Positions 23,840 through 35,278 of a stretch of DNA of 60,000 nt are shown here, piece by piece (the first letter of the stretch is position 1; each line of letters begins with the position of its first letter). Made by a program: the position numbers and the translations under genes. The notes below the pieces were generated by a model. That model saw nothing but the letters and a program-made list of their open reading frames with translations. It did no database searches and was not told where the DNA came from. This stretch comes from Takakia lepidozioides (Eukaryota; Streptophyta; Takakiopsida; Takakiales; Takakiaceae). The stretch is taken from positions 81,121,171 to 81,181,170 of the forward strand of contig CM060732.1 in the NCBI GenBank assembly GCA_030704615.1, read 5' to 3'.

Positions 23840-24568
23840 AGAGTTTGACAATACCCTTGTGGACATGTATGCCAAATGTGGGAGCATTGAGGATGTAGAG
23901 GGAGTGTTCAACAATATGGCTGAACGAGATTTGGTGTCATGGAACGCCATGCTTGCAGTCCTATATACACAGCAGGGGCGCGGGATGGAGGCCTGGGAGA
24001 CCTATGAGCAAATGATGGGGTAAGGGGTGAAGCGCAACCACATCAAGTTTGTGTGCGTTTGCAATGCTTGTGCAAGCCTGCAGCCCTGGAAAAGGGCAAA
24101 GAGGTGCATGGTGACATCATCAAAGCTGGAATTGTACCAAATGTCATTCTGGACACTGCCCTGGTGGACATGTATGTGAAATGTGGGTGCATTGAGGATG
24201 CAAAGGGAGTATTTGACAATATGGCTGATCGAAATGTGGTGTCGTGGAACGCGATGATTGCAGTATATGCCCAGCATGGTTGTCATAGGGAGGTCCTGCA
24301 ACTATTTGAAGGAATGCAAAAGAACGGTTTCAAGCCGGACATTATCACCTTTATATGTGTTCTCTCTGCATGCAGCCACACTGGCCTACTCGATGAAGGA
24401 AGACACTACTTCGATTCCGTGAGTCAAGATCATAGTGTCAGTCTAAGGCACTTTGGCTGCATGGTGGACCTAGCTTCTTGGACGTGCGGGACAACTGCCT
24501 ACTTGTGCCAATATCTAGAAACAGTACATCAGAGAGTGCCAGATCTTCACATCACAATGAGGGCTTGA
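23840..24568 (+). pseudogene. PLS-class pentatricopeptide repeat (PPR) pseudogene
   Basis: Repeats read VDMYAKCGSIEDVEGVFNNM, AERDLVSWNAML, then after a TAA (~24020) GVKRNHIKFVCVCNACASL; a one-base loss shifts to ALEKGKEVHGDIIKAG and on through VDMYVKCGCIEDAKGVFDNM, VVSWNAMIAVYAQHG, TFICVLSACSHTGLLDEG, HFGCMVDL, after which homology ends. PLS PPR proteins act in organelle RNA editing and processing; no E or DYW domain is present. The in-frame stop, frameshift and truncated end make it non-functional. Confidence 0.88.
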
Positions 24569-26040
24569 GAATTGTTTCAGGACTGATGCGATCAAAAGGT
24601 CTACAAATAGTCTAGTGTGCAGTTTTCCAGAAAATCCTTACCATACAAGATCGGTGTGCAGGTTTACTTTGGGACATATTTTGTGTGCGACACCACTCTT
24701 AAAAGTAAGAGTGTTATGTCTGAGTCGATTGCAAGTGTGGCGGTTGGAGACTCTCTGAGTGTTTTGGAGATGTAGAAAATGTTTCTAACTACATGTTGAG
24801 CCGTTTATCATATGGTTCACCCTGTTGAGTCAGAGTGGCCTGCTGGTATCAGGCTGGTATCATGCCGAGTTATAGGTCTCTTTGAATAAACATGAAGGAC
24901 TTGTTTGTCCAGCCTTCATCTTCCATAAGTAGAAGTGAAGAAGCCTAGTGCAGATGGTTAGGAGTATTGGAACCTGCAAAAGTTGACCTCCAGATGACTA
25001 GAATAAGAGAGAATATTTGTACAAAAGGCTTGCCAGCTATCTTCAGTTGGAAATCCATTTTCTCAGATATTATGTGGTTTTTGACCCATTCACCTGGGAA
25101 AGACCCTGACTAGACATAAAAAAGCATAAAAAGGCAGAAGGGTTGAAAGCCAGTGGGCATGCCCGGCGAGGTTCAGAACTCAGTTTGACAGGGTAAGCTT
25201 GGTCCCCTGTATTCTGCAGGGAGTTCCAAGTAAGAACCAAGTTCTACATGGAGCAAGTAACATGGTGAATTCATAGTCCTTCATATATTGATAAAAATTA
25301 AAAAAGGTGAATTTCTAAATTTACCACTATCGAATCTGTATTCCCAAAAAAAAAAAAAAAAAACACTGCATTGTTTTCTATTTTTATTGGCATTATTTTT
25401 ATTGGCTCTGTCCCGCAAGGGATAGAGGCATTGTGGAGCAGTGTTTTTCTTTCAGGCGGAAAATCGCCATATTTCGACCTCGAAACTCGGTCAGCTACTT
25501 GTATAAAGGAGGGGGGTAAAATCTGAGATTTTCACCAAAAGCACCAGGAGATAAATTTCAGGAGCCTAATCTTGCCGACATGGACCAATGAAAATGTGAC
25601 ACCTGGAGTATAGCCACTTTTCTAACTTTGTCACCTCGATATTCTCGCCACATGGGCACTGGGTGGAATCCACAGGTGGCCCAGGCAGCGATTTTGGAAA
25701 TATGGAAAAAAAAAAATGCTGCTGTGGAGACTTCTTGCCTAGGCGGAGAAAGGAGCACTAGGCTTATCCATCCAACCTAGTATATGGAGGGTTGATGGGA
25801 CCCGCAAAGGACAGAGACATTGTGGAGGCATCTTGCATAAGGGGAGAACTAGGCTTATCCATTAAGCCTAGTCTATGGAGGGTTGATGGGCATGATTCAT
25901 GAAGCCGTGGAAAAAGTATAAAACAACAACCCCAAAATTACCTAATGAAATAGCCTAGCTTTTTGTGGCGGAGCCGCTTGTTTTTATTTTATTTTTTTAA
26001 AATGGGAGCATCCTGCCATACAACTTTACAAAGAAAAGGT
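24569..26040. other. Repeat-rich non-coding region
   Basis: Holds a poly(A) run at ~25346-25363 and a locally duplicated segment at ~25758-25800 and ~25846-25890 (shared CTAGGCTTATCCAT and TATGGAGGGTTGATGGG), perhaps a small inactive repeat. No coding frame supported. Confidence 0.4.
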
Positions 26041-26059
26041 GAAAAGGTCCAAAAAGAAT

Positions 26060-27098
26060 AAGTCAAGTTGAACTCTTCCTATCTTCAGAACCAGGACTTT
26101 GTTCGGAAATTGAAGGAGGTCTGGTCCTCAGCAGGTCAAGGTTTTACCTCCCCGACTATTACATGCATAAGCTCAATGCTACTCGAAAGGCAACTCGGAC
26201 TCTTTTTCGCGAACAAGAGGCAGTGGCTTTACCACCTGAAGGAGCACACTTCAGTTGGCTCATCTTGTCATTCCCTTCTGCTATTGAGAAGTCCAGCAGA
26301 CATAAAGCGCTTCTCAAATGTCTTGCCCATTGCCAGAAAATATTGGAAAGTGGAGAGTTCCTGGCCCGCTCACTATGTCTTCATATCAAAGTGCCAAACG
26401 AAATCTGAGTCACTTTTCTGCTGAAACTGAAAGGTTCATGAAAGCTAGAGCAAGGATTAATTGGTCGCTCAAGGGGGAGAAAATGAATGCTTATTTTTTC
26501 CAAAAATCCAGGCAACATTGGGAAGCAACTATCTTCACCTCCATCAAGAACTCTGATGGATAGGTCTTCGGCAGTTCCAAGGGCATGATTGCAGCTGCAG
26601 CTGTTTACTTTTCAGCTCTCTTCTCCTCTAAAGCGACTCTTAACGATGCTGCCAATGCTGCCAGGGATGAGGTGGTCAACTCTTACCCTTCTCTGCTTTC
26701 TGCTGCAGAGCAAGATCGAGCTCTCCTCTCCCTTTTCGTCGATGGAGCTAGTTGATGCCATTGAATGTCTCAGTTCAATGGCTAGATGGCTTACCTGTCG
26801 AATTCTTCAAAGCTTTATGGGATTGCATTGAGATGGACTTTCTTAGGATGGCTGATAATATTCTGAAGAAGGGTATTATGCCCTCGCAGTTCTCGCAAGG
26901 AGTCATTACTCTTATTTACAAAAAAAGGGACAGAGACAACCTATCTAACTACAGGCCAATTACTTTGTTAAACAACACCTACAAAATTCTGGCTAAAGCG
27001 CTTACTTTGCGCCTGCAGCCCTTGCTTCCAAAGCTGATAAGACCTGAGCAATCAGGATTCATTAAAAACAGGATGATCTTGGACAATATTTTGCTAGC
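26060..27098 (+). pseudogene. L1-type LINE ORF2 fragment, cut by the CACTA element
   Basis: Across several frames the plus strand reads like the linker and reverse-transcriptase N-terminus of plant L1 elements: FMKARARINWSLKGEKMNAYFF, then GLPVEFFKALWD, MPSQFSQGVITLIYKKRDRD, LSNYRPITLLNNTYKILAKA, GFIKNRMILDNILLA. The frame breaks at least three times (around 26350, 26560 and 26760). Homology stops exactly where the CACTA terminus begins at 27099; the remaining RT (the YADD region) is not found beyond the insertion. Confidence 0.88.
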
Positions 27099-27116
27099 CA
27101 CTACAGCAAATAGGGG

Positions 27117-27640
27117 GGGTTTGCGACGCCAGCCGCGCCCCCACGCCCCGCGTGGCGCCAACCCCGCGGAGCGTGTTTGCGACGTCGGGCCGTCGCAGCC
27201 AAACCCCGCGGGTCGCCACCTGGCGCCGGGGCCAGGCGGCGACGTCTGGCCGTTGCACGGGCGGATGAAGGGCAGCAGGCAGCCCTTCCATGCGACGCCC
27301 AAACGTCACCCCCAGTGAAGAGGAGAAGGCAGCCCTTTCTGGCGACGGCCGGTCGTCGCACGTCGAAAGAAAAACAGCCCTTTCTTGCCCTTTCTTTCAT
27401 CGCAACCCTTTTTTGCGACGCCTTTCAAAACAAGAAAACATGTCACATATTGCGACGGCTTGCCGTCGCCGATTGCGACCCCCGGCCTCATAAATCCATT
27501 CTTTCAAAACAAAAAAACATGTCACAGTTGGCGACGGTTTGTCGTCACCATTTGCGACCCCCGGCCTCATAAATCCAAAAAAACGCGTCACAGGTTGTGA
27601 CGCGTGGGGGTCGCAGGCAGCGACTGCAGGGCTTTCTAGG
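27117..27640. repeat. CACTA subterminal repeats (GCGACG/CGTCGC)
   Basis: Dense short repeats of TTGCGACG and CCGTCGCA in both orientations. Longer near-duplicates occur, e.g. GCGACCCCCGGCCTCATAAA at ~27475 and ~27555. Such clusters are the binding sites of CACTA TNPA-type proteins. Strongly CpG-rich compared with its surroundings. The long frames here are artefacts of this composition. Confidence 0.75.
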
Positions 27641-27964
27641 TTTAGGTTTAGGGCCTTTGGGGGTTTTTTTTTTTTTTCATATGGTACTGGGGTAGGGTGT
27701 TTGTTTTTCTTTATGGTTTAGCCTATCGTTGTGGACCTTCTTGTAGATTGTGACATTCATTTTGATAATTTTCTTGATACCACATCTGTATGTGTTGCTC
27801 CAACATATTCATTGTCTCTGTCTTCTTTCTTGAAAGACTACCAGCCACAGCCATATTTGATCAATCATAAAAATAAACTATGCATGTACATGTATAATCA
27901 ATCGAATGGATGGGTCTAGTTCGGTGTGAGAATTGTTATGTAGCTTTGATTTTGTGTCTAATCA

Positions 27965-30900
27965 ACTTAAACATCATCATCCGGAGCTTCTTCATCCTCA
28001 TGAAGCTGCAAGTTTTCTTGGTCATCGGAGTCATCGTCATAAATGGTCTGGCCCTCAAAAGGCACCTCTGAATCATCCTCCACCTCGTTGTCAATGGCCG
28101 TGTCTTCGTCTCCTTCTCCAACATCCGTATTTTCTGGAACTTCATCATATAGGGTCCAGGATGCATTGTCCGGGGCGTCATCATCCTCTTATACCCCCTC
28201 TACCCAACCTCCATCATCAGCATCATTATGACCAGTCTCTCCATCCACCGCAATTGCCTCACCCCATGGAGATCCGAGACCATGATAGATACGTCTTCCT
28301 CTTGGCTGAGCATACACAACCACCTTCCAATTCCCCCCTCTTGTTTTGTCATCGGAGAAGAAAACTTGCTTCATGTCTGAAGGCCGTGAAAAAAGCTTAT
28401 CGGAGGAACGTTGAGTACCTGGTTGAGCCTATCTGCATTGACGCGCATGAAACCACAATCATCTTGCACTAGTGTTGCGGAGGGCCCCACAAGATGTGGT
28501 TGGAACCACCTTCCCTTGAAGAGAAGAGGCCGGTACCTTGTATACTGAAGTTGGAGTATGTTCTCAAGCTCTCCAATGTACTCGAGTTTGCTCATAGTAG
28601 GTCATGTATCTTCCTTGCCCCACACGGAGTCTTGCCAATATGTGGCACACAAGCCAGAATCAAAGGTTGTTTTGCGCTTCATGTCAAGAGCACGAATGCG
28701 GAAATGACGATCGTGAACCCAAACCGTCGTGTATGAGGTCGCGAATTGAGAAGGGCCCCTTACAATGTCTTGCACCAATTTTGAAACCACCTCTCCTTGA
28801 GCAATGGCATCATAAACTGAAGTCCGAAGCCACTGTTGGAATGAACTTAGAGGCTGCAATTCCATGGGCAAATTTTGTGAATGAACAGTCCGACGGCCCG
28901 CTCCTCGTCGTGGACGTCTAGTAACCGGCCTTGGATGGTTCCGCCTCCATGCAAGCGTCTCCTCCTCTTGTTGCTGAACAAGATTATTGTATCTTGTCTC
29001 CCACTCATGTATGGATGGGGTGTTCTTCAGTATGAAGTCATGCGCTTGCTCAATCACCAAGGTCGGCAATTTTACCCTCTTCAATTTTTTGGGCAAAACG
29101 ATGTCCTTGGTTCGTGCATCCTCCTCTTCCTTCCACATCCGAGGGGCTTCCTCATCCACCCTTGCCATGTACTTCGTGCAATAGAACATAGTTTCTTGCA
29201 ATACCCCTCCGCCATGCTACCCTCCGGGTGCGTCATTTGTCTTACAAATCATTTCAAAGTTTTCATTATACGCTCAAGGAAGTATATCCACCGAGAATGA
29301 ACGGGGCCGACAATCGAAGCCTCTTCCACTAAGTGCACTACCAAGTGCACTTGGATATCAAAGAAGAAGGGAGGAAGGTGCATCTCCAACATACACATTA
29401 CCTCCACTGCCTCCTTCTTCATGCGTGGAAAATCCGCTTCTTCCAACTTTTTGGAGCAAATCCACCGGAACAAGCCTCCTAATCTATAGAATTGTCTCAC
29501 GAACCTCGAGAGTCAATGTCCCACGTACTGCAATGGGCAAGATGTCTTGCAATAGATTGTGGTAGTCATGAGACTTCAAACCATGGACCCCGTCTTCTTC
29601 GCTGAACTTCGTACGGAGGGATGACCCATAACCAGTTGGTGTTCGGATAGCACTTATGGTGGCTATCACTTTCTTGTATTCCTCCTTTGTCCATTGCCAA
29701 GGTGCACGCCTATACTTCCACCATACAACACCCTTTGGGTCCACACCATTTTGTTCGGCTCATAGATGGCGCATGCGAACCTGCTCCTCAAGCTCCTTTC
29801 TAACACCGAGAGAATCTCCTTTTGCAGTCACTCCCTTATTTGCCGACGTGCCATGAAGAACCCGAAAAAAAGACGAGCAGACACTCTTCTCAATATACAT
29901 GGGATCTAGAAGATAACGAATCTTCAGGTCCTACATATATCCCCACCCACAAATACTTACACAAATTTTTTTACGTGAAAGTGACAATGCAACGCATACC
30001 AAATGTGCAATATCACATGCATGCATAGGGATATTGACGGTGTTTTTGTGGAATATGTACCGCCCAATATGACAACTCGTAGAAGATTGAAAGTCATTTC
30101 ATGCCGGGCACGTCCATTTCACCGTCCGTGCCCGCATGGGCCTCATTCCATCGGTCCGCCCAAAACTGCCCGGACGGTGTCATAGGGGGGGACGTACTTC
30201 CTCTTTGCCATCAAACAAGTGTTTCTCTCTTCTTCTCCATCGATGGCTCATATGAAGAAATTTGCGGTGGTTGGGATACGCCATCTTGTAAAGATGGCGG
30301 GAGCTATGTGCATCAAGATCATCGCCACAATGCAAGCATGCATGGTACCCTTTGGTGCTTAGCCCCGAGCAAACAGTAGTCATGTCTACATCCCGCCACA
30401 TTAGCAAAACAAAAAGTTGTCATGTGCATGGCCCATAATGCCATCTACCCCACTACGGTGCACAAGACTGTCGCCGCTACTTCAATCAATCCCAATCCTC
30501 ATCGATATTATCCGACATTTACAAGTGAATGTACTCAAGTTGTTCATGGGGAACATAATATACCTGGATAATCATGCATTGTCCAAAGCAAGATGCCTCT
30601 CATCTGAAAAGATTGTCCGGCCAGAGGGTCAAGTGAAGCATCCAATGTCGGGACCCCCCTCCATAGCTCCTTAAGTTCATCAACAAGAGGTCGCAAGTAC
30701 GTGTCCATGTTTGTCACTTGTTTTTTCCCTATGAGACATTCACATCATTGTTTCAATGTTCCACCAATATGCAAATTATATTACAAAATGAATTACACGT
30801 CTTACTCCATGATTATGTCACTCATCAATCTTGCATCCGAATTGCGTCAGAGATCAGAAGTTTAATGTAAAGTCTAAGGCAATAATAAACATAAAATGAG

Positions 30901-32122
30901 TACACTCACCTGGCACAATGGCAGCCAACATGATATGGCCTTTTTTAATTGAAAGATACGGAGGGATGTTGTAATTCACCATGGTCACCGGCCAAGTGGA
31001 ATGACTACATGACTGGACAGAGAATGGGTTGACCCCATCCGAGGAGAAGCCGAGGTGGACATGTCGTGGGTCCTCCAAAAGAAAAGGCCACATCTCTTCA
31101 ATATGCCTCCATGCTTGTACACCTTTCCCGGGGGGCTCCGATGCGAGGCGTGTCATCTCATGAGTCTGACCAATTCGGGGCTTCGGTATTGTGCCCTCAA
31201 TCGCGGGATGATCGGAAAGTAATGCATTTTCTAGGATGACATACCCCACGCCCCCCACATATAATCATCCCATTAGCACACATAATACAACACCCTTATG
31301 TCTTTCCCTTTATGCAGCCTCTCCCTCATTTGGGTGTAAATGGTCAAAACCGAACGTCACTCCTTCCACTCCTCACTCACTCCTTCCAAAACCACAATCA
31401 GATCTTGCATGGGTACTACTCTCTAAACCCTAAACTTTGTGGAATACACTTTACATACATTGAGAAGATTAAAAAAAGTAATCTCTATGCGAAGGGGAAT
31501 GATGCTTATACCTTGCGTGGTACTTTTTTTCCTTGGACATCATCCCGACATCGGTCTTTCTTGCACTTTGGGCACTTGGGGAGACGCGAATCCTCTCCGT
31601 AGTATAGGATTTTATCACATGGACATGCATGAAAAATCTTATAGCCCATCCTCACATTATAGCAGACATCCCAACATTACTTATGCCAAATCGAATTTGA
31701 AGATTGAGCAAAAGTAGGATTGTTGAAAGTCGACTCACTTTCGCCCCTTCGTACAAGGGAGTTCTCGCCTCCCTCTCCATGTTATTTGAGGGGGGCCATT
31801 TCAGGATCATCGATTGGTCGGGTTCCCTCTTCATGGGATGCATCAGCGCCCACATAATGCATTAAGAGACCCTCCATGGCTTGCACATCCTCCTGGTTAA
31901 TTCCATATTCATTGTTGTTGTCACTGTCACTGTCACTGTCATCGTCATCGTCATCGTCATCATCGTTCGGTACCGTGGGGGCGGCGTCTCGCCCACGGCT
32001 CCCGCCTGATGTACTTGGGTTGTTTTCGGATGGGGTGCCAAGAGAAAGGACCGGGAAGGGATGGACAAAGTCCTGATACGAACAAATGAACATAGGGACA
32101 TATATTATAATGTGTCCTTGCA
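27965..32122 (-). pseudogene. CACTA transposase, tnp2 type (Transposase_21, DUF4218, DUF4216)
   Basis: Reading down the minus strand: an acidic N-terminal run of Asp/Ser (31980-31900) with AMEGLLMHYVGADASHEE; CPCDKILYYGE...CPKCKK (31640-31530); DPRHVHLGFSSDGVNPF and STWPVTMVNYNIPPYLS, holding the first catalytic Asp (31100-30940); AGQSFQ...LWTMHDYPGY (30650-30540); STKGYHACLHCG and KFLHMSHRWRR (30360-30220); LKSHDYHNLLQDILPIAVRG (29590-29520); DUF4218 with LEMHLPPFFFD and GPVHSRWIYFLER (29400-29260); DUF4216 with RYRPLLFKGRWF and DDCGFMRVN (28560-28430); an acidic C-terminus (28130-27965). Frames change repeatedly and stops intervene; some breaks may be introns, but no full model could be built. 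Confidence 0.85.
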
Positions 32123-32279
32123 ACCATACACTTCATTATAAGCGAAATGCAAACAACAATCTTCAATGTATGCGTGCATCAAATATGTCATTCAATAATT
32201 ACACGTATGTGCGTACACGCATGCAAAGTTTCAAACCCAAACAAAATCATTTGCCCCCCCAATGACGCATTCACCCTAT

Positions 32280-32632
32280 TGTCAAGTTAAATAAGCACAG
32301 TGTGAAAACAACTAGCATAAAACTAGTTATTTATATTTAACACTTGGATTTAGGTCAAGTGTTAAATCAGGTGTCAAGTTTAGTTTGACACCTGGTCCGT
32401 CTTATCTTCACGAGAGCGGCAGTCGCGCGGCTCATCTCTCTCGAGTTGAGCCTGCGCGATCGAGCTCCTGCATTCTTCAGATCTGAGTGTGCTTATGATG
32501 GGAGTGTAGGTTGTTGTGGGGTGGAGTCCCCATAGCTTGGGGTGCCCCTGGCTCGACTATTATTTTAAAGAGTGATGTTGAGGGATTGCATATTTCTTGT
32601 GTTGAGAATGTGTCCTTTTCTAGTTTGGTTAT
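32280..32632 (+). repeat. Gypsy 5' LTR (shared 353-bp core)
   Basis: Starts TGTCAAG. It contains two inverted repeats that could form adjacent hairpins: TTAACACTTG with CAAGTGTTAA (32337-32346, 32356-32365) and CAGGTGTCAA with TTGACACCTG (32368-32377, 32385-32394). Homology to the 3' copy stops after TTGGTTAT; the following sequence here (CACTCGAGAGAG...) has no counterpart at the 3' end, so the true 3' border of this LTR is uncertain. Confidence 0.85.
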
Positions 32633-32953
32633 CACTCGAGAGAGATGAGCACTATCTAGTTTTCCAGTGCTAAGCTAGATATGATGTTTTTGTTTTTTTT
32701 AAGCACTATTATAATATAGATGGTCATGGTCTTGTACGCAGCTCAAGCAAGGAGCATAGAACGGCTCTAGCTTGAGTTCGTCTCACATCTTCAGTCGCAA
32801 TGGTGAGGTAGAAGAGAGAGTAATGGTGGTCTGCCCATATTTCTGTTGGCATTGGCGAGGTGTGCTTCCACTGTAAGGGCGTCGCCCGTCTGCGGAGGAT
32901 ATGTCGATGGCAGCTGGTGGTGTGATGGCAAGGCCCAGAGGGAGTGGGGCGCT

Positions 32954-33443
32954 ATGTTGAGGACGGCTGGATGCAGGCTCTCACGGTTGGTTGCATCCAG
33001 GCGTGTACCATGTGTGCCTCCACCGACATTGCTGTGTAACCCGCAACCGCAAGCGGAGCAATCAGAACATCGGGGTCTCTCATATGCGCGGGTGGTGCAT
33101 CGTAGTCGTGATTGGCAAGTGCAGCAGGCAGCTCGGGCGATTTTGGAATTGCAACAGGAGTTGAGCTGGAGGAGTTGGAAGCGGAGCGCTCGGGTGGGAA
33201 GCGCTTTGATCTGGATCCGCCTCGTGGTCCCTTTGGAACCAAGGATGCCCCTGCAATTGTGGAGTCACACTATGATGAGCGGATAGTGGATGCTCAGGAG
33301 GTGTTGGCGAGGATGAGCATGATGTGACATGGTTCAAGCTGGAGAAGGACAAACAGTATGAATGCTCAGTCTGCAGCCAAGTCTTTCAGTTGAAGGTGAT
33401 AGGAGAGGGTGGTCTTCCAGGGCATGAACATCATCATCACTAG
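32954..33443 (+). pseudogene. Intronless COX5b (cytochrome c oxidase subunit 5b) retrocopy inside the gypsy element
   Basis: From ATG 32954 the frame has an Arg-rich mitochondrial presequence (LRTAGCRLSRLVASRRV ... RGLSYA). After a frame change near 33110 it reads GIATGVELEELEAE, FDLDPPRGPFGTKDAPAIVE and SHYDERIV. One missing G at ~33274 shifts frame, and it resumes GVGEDEHDVTWFKLEKDKQY, ECSVCSQVFQLKV, GLPGHEHHHH, stop. The PFGTK block, GEDEHDV...WF and the Cys-x2-Cys zinc site identify the nuclear-encoded COX5b of plant complex IV. The absence of introns across the conserved core points to reverse-transcribed mRNA picked up by the element. Two frameshifts make it a pseudogene. Confidence 0.85.
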
Positions 33444-35278
33444 GAGTGAGTATTGACTGCTGGAACTGCATGAGCAGAAAGGTTGCACACTCAACTGAGT
33501 CAGTGGAGGGCGCTCAATGTCCGCTTGAGAGCACTCCTGTTGCCGGTGGGTTCACTCTCTAAATTTGAGGGACTTCACTCTCTAGACGCTGAATGTTGCG
33601 CTGAAGTGGGAGAGGGCAGCAGAGACACAGTCCCCCTTCGCACAATGCTTCGACCTCTTTGGCTTTGACCTTTTGACATGAGCAGTTCTCCGCCCTTATT
33701 TTTCCTCGCTCTTTCCCTGTGTTCTCTTCTCCTTTCGTCACCACTACTGCCTCAATCAGAGGTGGCGACCATACTGCCGTTTAAGTGCCCAGGAAACTGA
33801 TGACATCAAGGAAGCTACCAGCTTGTTCCTGAAGACGAAGGGGTCGAATGTCACTGTTCTGGCTGGCACAGGAGCTTGTGACCTGCCCATAGGGACCTGG
33901 GTGCCTGAAACAAGTGAAGTGGCTGGAGGATGGAGCATGGCGTCAGGAGATGGAAAGAGAGCAGTGAAGGGGTTTCTACACGATAAGGATCTGCAACTGG
34001 TTGCAGCCCAGCATGCGCTAGCTAGGACCATGACCTGAAGCAGCTGCTAAGTCGCTGGGAGGTCCGTGAAGCTGAACTTGCCCAAATGCGGGAGGTTGTC
34101 ATGGAGGGAGCTAAGACAGTCAGTGTACTGCAGCTGCCTTGGTGGGGAAAGTGAATGCGAGACTGGCAGCTCAACTGGGCATTGGGATAGATTTTGCTTG
34201 GTGATGGGATCGTAACTCAGTAGCAGGCTGATTGGAGTTAAAGAGGTTTGGTCATGCCAGTGTCCGAGCAGCCAGTGAATTTTGGGCCAGGTTTTTGAAG
34301 GTCTGGCTGAGCATGTAACCCAAGTGTCGGGCAATGGAGGCAACGGCCCCTGCTGGAGGATTCATATCCAAGATGCAGGGATGGTCTGGATGAGGCTGGC
34401 ATAACCTGCATTTCCTCTGGCTGTTCCTACAATCTGGTTTATGTGCCCTGGCACTATAGTGCTGATGCCGACCAGATATTCCCGATCTGTGCAATTTCAT
34501 GGTGATTCCAGGCAGACCACCTCTCCGCATATCCACGGTCGATCTTGTTGTGAAGAAGGAGGGGCAGGGGCAGGAAGCTAGTAGGTATAGGAGCTGACGA
34601 TAGACTGAGCTGCTGTGTAGCAGCTATCCCCCGCTCAGTGTCCAGAGGGGATGCTGTGGCCTCCGAACTGCGCAAGTACTTGTCTCTGATCTCTGGGTGT
34701 CGTCAATGGTGTCTCCTTGCTGATTTTGATCTCTATTAAGAGAGTGTATATCAAGTGCACAGGGGACTCGTCTCTCGAGGGTTCACTGGGAAGAATCGCT
34801 TCACGACCTCCATCGTCACCACGGTTTGTGGTAGAAGACGGTTGGGATTCCAAAGCATGGTGAGCTGTTGAACTCAAATGAAATGGAGGGGAACAGCAGG
34901 CACGTGGCCAGGGAACCTAGGATGCCATATAGAACTTAGGGAACCGGGAACCAGTTACCAGATATTTTGGGTGTAACTTTGAATTTTTAAACTTGAAAAC
35001 CTTTTTTTTTTAAAAAGACCATTTTTTTAATCTAATTTGAATGATTTGGAGCCAAATTCATCATATCTTTGTCAAATGGACTCTGTTTGACCCAGTTTTT
35101 GGGGGGATAGCTGCAGAAAGGGGAAATCTACCTATTTAATCCTGGTTTCTGTTTTGGGGACTCTGCTAAAAATCTATGGAATTTTTAGAGTGTGAGTGTG
35201 CCATGAAAGATCCACAATCCTGTCTCTAGAACCTGTGCTGGTCTATATGAGAGACAAATTGGTGGATGTACTCCATGC
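33444..35278. other. Internal gypsy sequence without recognisable coding content
   Basis: Short frames only. A plus-strand stretch at 33823-34038 (VTVLAGTGACDLPIG, WSMASGDGKRAV) that seems to continue in another frame to about 34110 (LLSRWEVREAELAQMREVV) looks protein-like but matches nothing I know; it may be another captured or decayed segment. A T/A-rich spacer lies at 34970-35040. Confidence 0.35.

Larger units (their letters stand above)
27099..32279 (-). mobile_element. CACTA (En/Spm) DNA transposon, one terminus plus transposase
   Basis: The left end CACTACAGCAAATAGGGG sits inside LINE coding sequence, a clean CACTA-type terminus, followed by ~500 bp of GCGACG-rich subterminal repeats and a tnp2-type transposase on the minus strand. 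The matching right end (…TTTGCTGTAGTG) was not found in the window. The gypsy element occupies 32280-44650, so the CACTA may resume after 44655 or have lost that end. The right coordinate given is therefore only the gypsy junction. Confidence 0.82.

Noticed and set aside
23840-24568. PPR region as a functional editing factor
   Set aside because: In-frame stop, frameshift, too few repeats, and no E/DYW end.
27094-27600. Several long overlapping frames, both strands
   Set aside because: Produced by the GC-rich subterminal repeats of the CACTA element; none has a domain.
27933-28472. 179-codon His/Pro-rich plus-strand frame
   Set aside because: Antisense to the acidic C-terminus and DUF4216 part of the CACTA transposase.
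31876-32076. Plus-strand Ser/Leu-rich frame
   Set aside because: It is the antisense of the acidic Asp/Ser run of the CACTA transposase N-terminus.
32954-33443. COX5b segment read as a mitochondrial DNA insertion
   Set aside because: COX5b is a nuclear gene with a presequence; the piece is a processed nuclear transcript, not mitochondrial DNA.
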